DNA from: Lachnoclostridium sp. An181
Lineage (GTDB): Bacteria > Bacillota > Clostridia > Lachnospirales > Lachnospiraceae
Assembly: GCF_002160325.1 (NCBI RefSeq)
Contig: NZ_NFKJ01000012.1
Span: 36,700 to 100,699, forward strand
Reading direction: 5' to 3'
Length of the DNA: 64,000 nucleotides
Shown here: positions 1 to 9,500 of the stretch, in pieces
Layout of the letters: each line of letters begins with the position of its first letter
Position numbering within the stretch: the stretch's first letter is position 1
Notes under the pieces: model-generated
The model's input: only the letters and a program-made list of their open reading frames with translations
Databases searched by the model: none
Told to the model about the DNA's origin: nothing
Position numbers and translations under genes: made by a program

Positions 1-2
1 AT

Positions 3-2357
3 GAATTTATGATTCCGGAAGGAAAAACACTTCTTAGCGTCAAAGTGGAATGGGGAGAAAAGATTCCTGAAATTTCTGAGATCATCACACTTGGGATGGA
101 AGTAGCAGCAACGGATAAGAGCGAACTGGAAGAGCTTATCGCAGCTGCACCGGACGGATATGATTCCTGGACAACTTCCTCAAAAGCAGAATACGATGCA
201 GTAAAAGCGGTTGCAGAGGAAGTAAATGAAAGCGAATATGTTTCTCAGGAAACAGTAAACAGCGCAGTCGCAGCGCTTAAAAAGGCAATCAGCAATGCAG
301 AAGTAAAGGCAGACGTATCTGCACTTCAGGCATTGATCGATGAAAATCTTGTAAATGATAACAATGTATACACAGCGACCAGTTTTTCTGTGTATGAGAC
401 AGCGATCGAAACAGCAAAAGAGGCCCTTGAAAATGCCGATGATATTTCAGAGACTGAGGCGGCACAGCTTGAGTCAGAGATCACAGAGGCAAAGGCGGGA
501 CTTATCTTCTCCATCCGCAACCGTGAGATCGCAGAGACAACGATCCGTTCCTACAATGAAGATCTGGCGGCATCCTACACAACGAAGAGCTTTGCAGCAT
601 GGACCGAAGCCTATGAGATGGCAAAGGCTTTGATTGAGAAGGATAAAGCAGCGGAAAAAGAAACTGACAGGGTAAATCCAACAGAGTTTGCCGCAGTGAC
701 AGAAAGCTACAAGACGGCAGAGGCTGGCCTTGTGAACGTAACAACATTGGTTGCGGCCATCGATGAATTTGAGAAAACAGATGAATTCCTTTACACAGAA
801 GAAAGCTTTGCGGTATACAAGAGTGCAGTGGATGAGAGCAGAGCACTTCTTTTGAATGGAACGAAAGATCAGATCAAAGCAGCGGTTGACGCGATCGAAA
901 CAGCAAAGGCAGCTCTTGTTCCAGTGGAAGAGGATGATCTCCAGTCTTACATCGACGCGGCGAAAGAACTGAAAGCAGCGGATTACACGGAAGATTCCTA
1001 CGCAGTGCTTGCGGATGCGATCAAAGAGGCAGAGGCAAACATTGACAGCGACAATCCACAGGAATGGATTGAAAAACTGCAAAATGCAACAAAAGAACTT
1101 GTATCGGTTGTTGCGTTAAAAGAGCAGGTTGCCAGAGCAGAGGGACTTGCTGCAGAGGATTACACAACATCCTCTTATGGAAACTTGACCCAAGCAGTTG
1201 AGGCGGCAAAGGAACTTTACAAGGACGGTACAAAAGAGACTGTTGCAGCAGCAGTTGCAGCGATAGAAAATGCGATCACAGCGCTTGAGGCAAGGGCAGA
1301 AGGCATGGATGAATATCGCGATGCCATTGAACTGAAAGGGGCAGCAGGATACACAGAAGATTCCTATGCAGCATACAAAGCGGCGTACGATGCGCTTATG
1401 GCCCTCGACAGCGAGGACACATCTGTAGCAGAGTTTGAAGATGCAAAAGCAGCGTTTGAAAAGGCAGAGGCAGAACTTGTCGTAGCAGGCGAGGCCGAAG
1501 AAGTAAGCACAGCAGTGCTTGAATATGCTCTGAAACTTGCAAAAGACGCTGACACAACTGGAGTTGTAGAATCTGTTGTGGCAAGATTTAATAAAGCTGT
1601 GGAAAATGCACAGGCTCTGTTAGAGAAAGTGCAAAAAGGAGATGCATCCATAACACAGGAAATGATTGATGAGAGCTGGAAAGAACTGATCAATGTAATG
1701 CAGTATCTGTCCTTTAAGCAGGGAGACAAAGAAGATCTGAACAAAGTCATTCTTATGGCAGACCAGATCAATCTGGACAAGTATCTTGCTGAAGGAAAAG
1801 AGGCATTTACAGCAGCCCTCACAGAGGCAAAAGCAGTTGCTGAAGATGGCGATGCAATGCAGGATGAAGTAAATGACGCTTGGAGAGCACTTTTAAAGGC
1901 GATGAGCGAGCTGAGGCTGAAACCAGATAAATCCGCTCTGGAAACTCTTATCAAAGAAGCGCAGGGACTTGACACAACAGGAAGCAGCGAAAGCGATGTA
2001 GCGTCCCTTACAAGAGCCCTTGCAACAGCGATGAGCGTTTTTGAAAACGAGGAGGCCACAAAAGAAGAAGTGACGACAGCAGCAAACGACCTTGAGGCAG
2101 CTGTAAGAAAGATCCAGGCATCCACAGGTGAGACTGGACAGGCAGGACAATCCGGAACAGGCAGTGCAGCAACAAATGCATCTGGCAAAACAGATAAGAA
2201 TGCAGGAAACAGCAGCCAGTCTGCAGCAACAAATAATAAAAATGCAAAGAGTGCAAAGACCGGAGATATGACAAGCCCGGCAGCAGCAATGGCGGCATTT
2301 GCGCTGGCAGCGGCAGCAGGAGCTGTAGCACTGAAACGCAAAAAAGAAGAAGAGTAA
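3..2357 (+). CDS. C-terminal part of a large FIVAR-rich cell-surface protein (5' end outside window)
   Basis: The frame is open to the left edge, so the first methionine at position 9 is not a start; this is the tail of a larger secreted protein. The first ~30 residues look like the last strands of a carbohydrate-binding or Ig-like domain. Then come about five FIVAR-type three-helix repeats (roughly residues 35-495, each with a Y-T-x-x-S-[FY] turn), a ~145-residue module also found in the four glycosidases downstream, and a Ser/Gly/Asn-rich linker. The end is a wall-sorting signal: S-A-K-T-G-D, an Ala-rich hydrophobic stretch and a K-R-K-K tail. The catalytic domain, if any, lies outside the window. 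By analogy with its neighbours it is probably a wall-anchored glycosidase, but that is inference. Confidence 0.85.
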   Translation, partial: EFMIPEGKTLLSVKVEWGEKIPEISEIITLGMEVAATDKSELEELIAAAPDGYDSWTTSSKAEYDAVKAVAEEVNESEYVSQETVNSAVAALKKAISNAEVKADVSALQALIDENLVNDNNVYTATSFSVYETAIETAKEALENADDISETEAAQLESEITEAKAGLIFSIRNREIAETTIRSYNEDLAASYTTKSFAAWTEAYEMAKALIEKDKAAEKETDRVNPTEFAAVTESYKTAEAGLVNVTTLVAAIDEFEKTDEFLYTEESFAVYKSAVDESRALLLNGTKDQIKAAVDAIETAKAALVPVEEDDLQSYIDAAKELKAADYTEDSYAVLADAIKEAEANIDSDNPQEWIEKLQNATKELVSVVALKEQVARAEGLAAEDYTTSSYGNLTQAVEAAKELYKDGTKETVAAAVAAIENAITALEARAEGMDEYRDAIELKGAAGYTEDSYAAYKAAYDALMALDSEDTSVAEFEDAKAAFEKAEAELVVAGEAEEVSTAVLEYALKLAKDADTTGVVESVVARFNKAVENAQALLEKVQKGDASITQEMIDESWKELINVMQYLSFKQGDKEDLNKVILMADQINLDKYLAEGKEAFTAALTEAKAVAEDGDAMQDEVNDAWRALLKAMSELRLKPDKSALETLIKEAQGLDTTGSSESDVASLTRALATAMSVFENEEATKEEVTTAANDLEAAVRKIQASTGETGQAGQSGTGSAATNASGKTDKNAGNSSQSAATNNKNAKSAKTGDMTSPAAAMAAFALAAAAGAVALKRKKEEE
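1503..1931 (+). repeat. Shared C-terminal module, copy 1
   Basis: Coding repeat of ~143 residues running from V-S-T-A-V-L-E-Y-A-L to R-L-K-P-D-K. Hallmarks in all copies are [ML]-x-x-V-Q-Y-[LF]-S-F-x-Q-G-[DN]-K, A-M-Q-D-E-V and the closing R-[LV]-K-P-D-K. Predicted all-helical; it sits just before a FIVAR-like stretch and the sorting signal. Confidence 0.85.
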
Positions 2358-2389
2358 ATCAAACATTCAGCTTGAGAGATCAGGCATAG

Positions 2390-2440
2390 AAAGGATCATT
2401 GCGAAACAGCTAAAGGTGCTGTGGAGCAATGGTCCTTTTC
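2390..2440 (+). terminator. Stem-loop between surface-protein genes (weak terminator or leader hairpin)
   Basis: Arms AAAGGATCATTGC and GCAATGGTCCTTTT pair with one G-U and enclose an inner ACAGC/GCTGT stem. The T-run is only four bases and the ribosome site of the next gene follows directly, so it may be a partial terminator or a 5' leader structure. Confidence 0.5.
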
Positions 2441-2459
2441 AAAAAAAGGAGGAAAAGGC

Positions 2460-5400
2460 ATGAAGAAGAGAAAAAAATGGTCAAAGAGAGTATTGGCTTT
2501 GGCTGTAAGTGCATCCATGTTGTTTTCTGGTCAGACATTTGTCTTTGCCATGGACAATGCAGCAACGCTTGCAGTGTCTGAGGAAGGAATGAAGGGATAC
2601 TGGGACTTTGAAGGCAGTGACCCGATGATAAATGGCGGGACCGACAACGGACTGAAAGGCCAGCTGAAAGGAAATGCTGTAAGTGTCAAAAATACAGATA
2701 CAGAATTTGGAAGTGTTCTTCATTTTGACAAAAGAAACGGAGAAAGTGCAAGGATGCTCATCCCAAGTGCGATCAATTCAGGTGGGGAGGATATGACAAT
2801 TTCTCTCTGGCTCAATCGCTCTTCGACACTGAATTCGTCCGCAAAGACAATCATTCTTCAACAAAGCGGAAACGGACGTACACTTCTCTACAATCAAAAT
2901 GAGCAGTATGTGACATATATCTCAGCAGCGGATGTCCCGCTTGGAAACAGCAAAGGCATGGATAAATGGGAACATCTTGTGCTTGTAAAATCAGGACAGT
3001 CTCCGTACACCGTCAAACTCTATGTAAACGGAGAGCAGACATCGCAAAAAGAGTTAAGCCAGGGAGCAGTCAACGCAGTGACGGATCTCATTATCGGTGC
3101 ACACAAAAATACCGGAGATACAGGCCAGTTTGAAGGGGATATCGATGAACTTCGCATCTACAACAGAGCTGTTACAGAGGAAGAAGTTCAGGCACTGTTT
3201 GCAGAGCATGAGAATGTGGTGCTTGAGCAGGAGCTTTCCGGTATACGAAAAAGTCTGAAAAGTTTGATAGACGAAGCAAAGGAAACCTATGATGAAAATC
3301 AGCTTGAAGATGGAAATGCACAGCGAATTGCCTTGAAAGAGGCGATAGAAAAAGCTGAAAATATACTTGAGACGGCAAAGACAAAAGAAGAGCTGCAGGC
3401 AGGTTTCGACGAGTTGAACGCGGCTTTGAAAGCTTACAACGATGCAGCTATGATGCTGACGATCGATCCGGGGGAAGTGAGCAGGACGATCGGGGATGCT
3501 ATCTTTGGGATCAACCATAGATATGGGTTCAACGGATATGGCAGCTTTGACTCAGAGACCATGCAGATGAAAGAGGATTTCACAAAACTTTACGATGAGG
3601 CCGGATTTGGCTCGCTGCGTTATCCGGGAGGAACGATCTCCAATCTGTTCAATTGGAAGGAGACGATTGGAGATAAGGAAAATCGAGTGCCGCAGATCCA
3701 TGGATTTTACAACAATGCAGGACAGCATGGCCTTATGCCGAATTTTGGGCTTGGAGAAGTGGCGGATTTTGTGCAGGCAAATGATTCAGAGCTTGTCTAT
3801 GTTTACGCGCTGGCAAGAGGAGATGCCGATGATGCGGCAGATCTGGTGGAGTATCTCAATGCAGAGGTTGGGTCAAATCCAAATGGAGGAACTGCCTGGG
3901 CGGACGTCAGAGCAAAAAATGGACATGAGGAGCCGTTTGATGTCCGTTACTTTGAAATTGGAAATGAAATGTATCAAGGCGGAACAGACGGAACAACAGC
4001 CCAGACATATTGGATCGACGATGTTCCGGGCGGCGCATTGGAAGGCTATGTAAACGGTGGCACTGCAACATTCAAAAAACAGTATGCGGTTGTGGAGGGC
4101 GACTGGAATGAATCACAATCCTACTCAGACGGAAGTGCAGACCAGGTATTCTACATGCGTTATGCACGCGTGGAGAAGGACAAAAATGCAGAGGGCTATG
4201 CGGACTTTACAGCAGTCAATAAAGGAAGCGTACATGTGTATGTGGCAGGAGAAGAATGGAACCTTGTGGATGACCTTTCCGCAGTTTCGGCAGATGAAAA
4301 GGCTGCATGGGTAGATTATAAGACAGGCGCCATTCATTTTGGAGATGGTGTGCACGGCGCCATTCCTGCAAAGGGAGGCCAGATCCGTGTGGACTATAGT
4401 GTGGACAGAGACGGATTTGTGGCAATCTCTCAGTCTATGCGGGATACCATGGACCAGATCAATGAGTACAACAGGGAAAATGGAATTGAAGAGAAAGAAT
4501 TTTATGCATATTCCAGTTTTGAAACAGAAAACTTTGTCACAAAAATGCACAACGAAGGATGTGACACACTGTATGACGGTTTGACGATTCATCCGTATTC
4601 CGGAACACCATCAGGCGGAAGTACAAGTGAGAGTGCGAGAGAGACATTTTACTACGATGCAATGAAAAAAGGAGATGCCCAGGCAGCAAAAGTACAAAAC
4701 TATGTGACTTTGATGCAAAAGTATGACAGCACAAAGGTTCCGGTAATCTCTGAGTATGGAATTTTCCGTTCCACAGACAAAATGGTGCGCTCTCAGACAC
4801 ACGCGCTTTACATTGCAAGAGCGATCATGGAATATGTGAAACTTGGCAGCCCGTATATCCAGAAACATTGTCTTGTGGACTGGTATTCAGACGGTGCGGA
4901 TTCCCTTGGACCAACCCAGCAGGCGGTGATTCAGGCAGTCAGTGTCGGAGGAGATACAGCTACAGGGGAAGGGGAATTTAAGTTTTTCTCCACTCCAAGT
5001 GCAAGAGTGTTTGAAATGCTCAACAGCTCCTTTGGAAATCAGGTGACAAAGGCAAGCCTGAATGCCAAACAGATGTTAGACAATGGTGTAGCTCAGTATT
5101 CAGTCCTGACAAGCAAGGATGAAGAAGGAAATGTATATGCTGCGATCGTAAATCTGAATCTGGAGAGTGAAAACCAGATGCAGGTAAGGGTGGACGGATA
5201 TGACTTGAGCGGAAAAACGATGGAAATCCAGCAAATTTCCGGAGCTACCTTTTATACAGAGAATACCCTTGAAGAGCCTGATAATGTAAAAGTAGAAAGA
5301 CATACTGAGGCGATCGAGGGAGAAAATGCAGTCCTTACTTTGAAACCACACTCATTTACAGTTGTCAAAATTGTGGATGCTTTAAATGAGACAGAAGAAC

Positions 5401-6263
5401 CGGAAGGTAAAGTGAGCACAGCAATTCTTGAATATGCACTGGGGCTTGCAAAGACAGCAGATACCAAAGGTGTGGTGGCGTCTGTTGTAGAAAAATTCAA
5501 TAAAGCCATGGAAAACGCACAGGAACTTCTTGATAAAGTAGCAGACGGCGACACATCTGTTACGCAGGAGATGATCGATGAGAGCTGGAAAGAACTGATC
5601 AGCGTGATGCAGTATCTGTCTTTCAAACAAGGAGATAAGACAGATCTTGAAAAAGTCGCAGCTATGGCCAATGGGCTGGATCTGAACAATTATTTGAGCG
5701 ATGGACAGGATGTATTCCTTGCTGCCCTGGAAGTTGCAAACAAAGTCCTTGAAAATGAAGATGCCATGCAGGATGAGGTGGACAGTGCATGGAGAAATCT
5801 TCTGAAAGCTATGGCAGATTTAAGACTCAAACCGGATAAATCTGCTCTGGAAGAGCTTGTAAACACAGCAAAAGGAATCGATATGAGCGGAAACAGCGAG
5901 GAGGAAGTGCAAAACATGCAGACAGCACTTGCCTATGCAGTGGAAGTTCTGGAAGATGAAGAGACAACAAAAGAAGAGGTTGCAAAAGCAGAAGAAGATT
6001 TGAGAGCAGCGATGTCAGTTGTTGCGGCATCTGAGAAAGAAGAGAATGTACAAAACCAGAATCAGGATGTACAGGAAAGCAAAGTTGTGGCAAGTGTAGA
6101 TCGGAATTCTGACACCAATGAGCAGACCACAGATTCCGGTTCCAATGCAAAAAGCGCCAAGACTGCAGATATGACAAATATAGACACCATGATGGTGATA
6201 TTGGTAATGGCAGGAGCGATACTGGCAGTTGGAATTACAGCAAAAAAGAGACAAAACAGATAG
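2460..6263 (+). CDS. Wall-anchored GH51-like (clan GH-A) glycoside hydrolase with LamG domain
   Basis: Start chosen at 2460: AGGAGG lies 7 nt upstream and a clean signal peptide follows (Lys/Arg-rich, hydrophobic core, A-M-D site near residue 31). Domains: LamG/concanavalin-like ~45-245; FIVAR-like helices ~250-330; TIM-barrel catalytic region ~330-970; shared module ~985-1127; S-A-K-T-A-D sorting signal at ~1232. The catalytic part carries L-R-Y-P-G-G-T, F-E-I-G-N-E-M (acid/base Glu503), I-H-P-Y and V-I-S-E-Y-G (nucleophile Glu765), the pattern of GH51 arabinofuranosidases and clan-A relatives. An extra beta-rich block (~530-647, with H-F-G-D-G-V-H-G) sits between the two catalytic Glu. The true family could be GH51, GH39, GH79 or an unassigned relative, so substrate is open. 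The sorting motif has Ala where its neighbours have Gly. Confidence 0.75.
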   Translation: MKKRKKWSKRVLALAVSASMLFSGQTFVFAMDNAATLAVSEEGMKGYWDFEGSDPMINGGTDNGLKGQLKGNAVSVKNTDTEFGSVLHFDKRNGESARMLIPSAINSGGEDMTISLWLNRSSTLNSSAKTIILQQSGNGRTLLYNQNEQYVTYISAADVPLGNSKGMDKWEHLVLVKSGQSPYTVKLYVNGEQTSQKELSQGAVNAVTDLIIGAHKNTGDTGQFEGDIDELRIYNRAVTEEEVQALFAEHENVVLEQELSGIRKSLKSLIDEAKETYDENQLEDGNAQRIALKEAIEKAENILETAKTKEELQAGFDELNAALKAYNDAAMMLTIDPGEVSRTIGDAIFGINHRYGFNGYGSFDSETMQMKEDFTKLYDEAGFGSLRYPGGTISNLFNWKETIGDKENRVPQIHGFYNNAGQHGLMPNFGLGEVADFVQANDSELVYVYALARGDADDAADLVEYLNAEVGSNPNGGTAWADVRAKNGHEEPFDVRYFEIGNEMYQGGTDGTTAQTYWIDDVPGGALEGYVNGGTATFKKQYAVVEGDWNESQSYSDGSADQVFYMRYARVEKDKNAEGYADFTAVNKGSVHVYVAGEEWNLVDDLSAVSADEKAAWVDYKTGAIHFGDGVHGAIPAKGGQIRVDYSVDRDGFVAISQSMRDTMDQINEYNRENGIEEKEFYAYSSFETENFVTKMHNEGCDTLYDGLTIHPYSGTPSGGSTSESARETFYYDAMKKGDAQAAKVQNYVTLMQKYDSTKVPVISEYGIFRSTDKMVRSQTHALYIARAIMEYVKLGSPYIQKHCLVDWYSDGADSLGPTQQAVIQAVSVGGDTATGEGEFKFFSTPSARVFEMLNSSFGNQVTKASLNAKQMLDNGVAQYSVLTSKDEEGNVYAAIVNLNLESENQMQVRVDGYDLSGKTMEIQQISGATFYTENTLEEPDNVKVERHTEAIEGENAVLTLKPHSFTVVKIVDALNETEEPEGKVSTAILEYALGLAKTADTKGVVASVVEKFNKAMENAQELLDKVADGDTSVTQEMIDESWKELISVMQYLSFKQGDKTDLEKVAAMANGLDLNNYLSDGQDVFLAALEVANKVLENEDAMQDEVDSAWRNLLKAMADLRLKPDKSALEELVNTAKGIDMSGNSEEEVQNMQTALAYAVEVLEDEETTKEEVAKAEEDLRAAMSVVAASEKEENVQNQNQDVQESKVVASVDRNSDTNEQTTDSGSNAKSAKTADMTNIDTMMVILVMAGAILAVGITAKKRQNR
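5412..5840 (+). repeat. Shared C-terminal module, copy 2
   Basis: Same ~143-residue module in the GH51-like protein. The V-S-T-A-I-L-E-Y-A-L start, V-M-Q-Y-L-S-F-K-Q-G-D-K centre and R-L-K-P-D-K-S-A-L end are near identical to copy 1. Confidence 0.85.
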
Positions 6264-6280
6264 ATAATTTATGATGTGAA

Positions 6281-6324
6281 AATGGGGAGCCCAGACTTAT
6301 ATTCGTTTGGGTTCCCCATTTTTT
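6281..6324 (+). terminator. Rho-independent terminator after GH51-like gene
   Basis: Arms GGGGAGCCCAGAC and GTTTGGGTTCCCC form a long stem with one internal mismatch, followed by A then six T. It lies 20 bases after the stop codon. Confidence 0.85.
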
Positions 6325-6437
6325 ACAATATTTTATTCCTTTGGCGGGAAGTTTGTGCACAATAAATAAAATAAGAAAAGAATAGAAAAAGTTATTTTTG
6401 CTTTTCGATGAAAAATAAAACAAAAAGGAAGAATTTT

Positions 6438-6467
6438 TTGACAAAAACAAACGATATCACCTATAAT
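6438..6467 (+). promoter_or_regulatory. Promoter of the GH95 gene
   Basis: TTGACA (6438-6443) and TATAAT (6462-6467) with an 18-bp spacer; both hexamers match the sigma-A consensus perfectly. Predicted start of transcription near 6474, about 90 bases before the start codon. Confidence 0.85.
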
Positions 6468-6478
6468 AGAGAAAAATG

Positions 6479-6523
6479 GTTGTTCAAGTATGACAAGAAA
6501 CCAGTTGGTTGAACAACTTTTTT
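6479..6523 (+). terminator. Attenuator-like terminator in the GH95 leader
   Basis: GTTGTTCAA (6479-6487) pairs with TTGAACAAC (6509-6517) and is followed by six T. It lies between the promoter and the gene, with an inner AACC/GGTT stem in the loop. This layout suggests conditional premature termination; no known riboswitch or antiterminator site was recognised. Confidence 0.7.
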
Positions 6524-6566
6524 GAGGGATGCAAAGTATGACAAAAGAAAGAGGAGGAATGAGGTA

Positions 6567-9500
6567 ATGAGAAGAAAAAGGAAAACTTTGAAAAGAATGG
6601 GTTCTATGGTCTTGGCAATGCTGATGTGTGTTGGAGGATTGCCGGTGAATACCGAGGCAGAAATGCAGGACAGTAAAAATGTGATTTTGAATTGCCCGGT
6701 AACTGTGACAGGAACAGAGATCAACACCAGACCAGATATGACATTAGATAAAGTGAATGATGGGAAAATGGATACTCGCGTATCAACAGTAGGACAATAT
6801 GATGAGGATATTGTTTTTGAGTTTGCTTTAGATGGTGCTAAATTAATTGACAGAGCAGAAATATTTGAACGTTGTGACCGTCAATATGGAGATGCTCCAC
6901 GTATCGATGAGGTTACTGTCCAGGTTTTGGATGGAACTGAATGGAAAAGTGTAAGCAATGCTGTGAAAACTTCTCAAAATGAAGGGAATGAATTGGAACA
7001 CATTACTGTTACATTTGATCCGATTGTTGCAAATGGAACGGTGCGGATCATTACAAAGGACAGGGAAAAACAAAATCCGACCATATGGGAAATGGAAGTC
7101 TATGGTACAGATACGGAAGGACCTGCATCCCATAACATATCTTATAATCTGGAACATTTGAGCGGAAATGGGCCGGAAAAAATTGAAATCGGAAAAGATT
7201 TAAGATTTACTTTGACAGCAGACTATGGGTATACACTTCCTGAAAATATAAAGGTGACCACGAACGGTGAGGAGTTAAAGGGAGGATATACATATGATAA
7301 AGAAACAGGAGAAGTTGTCGTATCGAAGGTAGATGGTGATGTTACGATAACGGCATCAGGTGTACGAGGTGAGACTCCTGCAAACGGTCTGATACGGTTG
7401 AACAAAGGGGAAACAGCTGACATTGCCACAAGTTTTCAGGATTCGCAAACACCAATAACATGGACATCCGGAAATGAAGAGGTCGCTGTTGTTGATGCGA
7501 ATGGGAAAGTCACTGCCATGTCTGAAGGGACAACCGTAATTACTGCAGCTGCCGGGAATGAAACAGAATATTGTACGGTTGTTGTTGATGGTTATATGCG
7601 CACATGGTATGACGAACCTGCCAAAAGCTGGGAGCGCGACTGCCTTCCTATTGGCAACGGAAACCTGGGTGGTATGATTTATGGCAATACAGAAAGGGAA
7701 CGTATTCAGGTAAATGAAATCACATTATGGAGCAAAGGAAACAATTATCAGGGCGGAAATGTTGAAGGCGCATGGAAGAATCTGAAACCGATTCAGGATG
7801 AGATGTTTAGCCGCCTTGACAATAATTTCAGTGGTATCAATGTAAATGGTATTCTTGGAAATGAAAGTGGATGCGGTGCTTACCAATCTCTTGGAGACAT
7901 CTATTTTGATTTTGATGGAGAGGCTCGCACGGAGAATCCTAAAAATTATGTGAGAGAACTGGATTTGGATGATGGATTTGTACGTGTATCTTATGAAAAT
8001 AAAGGGGTTCAATTTACTCGCGAATATATGGCAAGTTATCCGGGAAATGTGATGGCGTTTCGTCTGACATCTTCCAAGGAAGATGCATTATCTTTTAAAC
8101 TTGATTATAATCAGGGAGACGGAAGAACTGCTATTATTGATAAAGCGGAGGAAAATGCTATTGTTTATCAGGGAAAGGTGAATGCCGGCGGTATGGCGTT
8201 TGCAACGAAATTGAAGGTAGTTGCTCCTGATGCAGATGTCACTTGCAACAGTGACGCTACCATTTCTGTTTCAAATGGTGAGGATGTATTGATCCTTATG
8301 TCTGCTGGTACAAATTACGATATTACGGAAAGTAAAAATATCAACAACATCAGCGACTTTTATACAGCAGATGGTGATTATCTGGATAATGATGATCCAA
8401 ACGGCAATATCGTTATGTCAGAGGTTACTGCCCGCGTAAATGATGCAGCAGAAAAAGGATATGCAGAATTAGTAAAAGCTCATATGGAGGATTACCAGGG
8501 GATCATGGGACGCGTTGATCTGGAACTTGGTGATGAAGAGAAGGCGGCAATGACAACAGATGATCTTTTAGATGAATATAAAAAAGAGCGCAGTAATTAT
8601 GCAGAGACAGTACTGTTTCAGATGGGACGTTACCTGCTGCTGTCATCTTCCAGAGATTCTCTTCCTGCTAATCTGCAGGGGATCTGGAATGATTCTAACA
8701 GCCCAGGCTGGAATTCAGACTATCATTTTAATGTAAATCTTCAGATGAATTATTGGCCTGCATTTGTCACAGATATGAGTGAGACAGCGATGCCATTGGT
8801 CAATTATATGGATTCCTTACGTAATCCTGGAAATGTAACTGCTCGTGAACATTTTGGAGTTGAGGATGGCTGGGTTGTGAATACGGAGGCGAACCCGTTT
8901 GGTAAGACTGCACCTGGAAGTGCTTTCTCATGGGGATTTACACCTGGAAGCGGTGCGTGGACTTGTCAGAATTTATGGGATTATTATGAATTTACAGGAG
9001 ATCCGGAAGTGCTGGAGAAAATATATCCAATCTTAAAGGAAGGAGCCGAATTTTGGCTGGGTTACATGGTGGAGGATCCTCGTACACGTACAGAGGGTGT
9101 AGAAGGAACCGGTGAACTTGTAACTGCTCCGGGCGGTTCTTCTGAGCATGGGCCGGTTGGTGTTGGCACAACTTACGATATGTCTCTTGCATATATGGAA
9201 ATGCAAAATACAGCCAAGGCGGCAAAAATACTTGGTGTTGATGAAGGTCTGCAAACACAGATACAGGGAGCGCTGTCCCGTATGAAACCATTTTGGATCG
9301 GCACGGACGGTCAATTGAAAGAATGGCGTGAAGAGACAGGGTACAGCAGTATGCCAGGAACAGAGAAACTTCACCGGCATTTGTCTCATCTTCTTGGATT
9401 GCATCCTGGAAATTTGATCACTAAGGAAGGCGGCGAGTTTTCGGAATATTATGATGCAGCTGTACGTGCATTAGAGCTCAGAGATGATGGAAGCAGTGCA

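Noticed and set aside
1..2357. Direct repeats in the FIVAR region as a CRISPR or tandem DNA repeat
   Set aside because: Similarity is at the protein level, units are ~55-90 codons, and there is no identical repeat-spacer pattern.
1364..2362. Long minus-strand open frame (~330 codons) opposite the FIVAR region, and similar ones opposite the other helical modules
   Set aside because: Low-complexity Ala/Ser composition mirrors the Ala/Glu codons of the real genes; no ribosome site and no domain.
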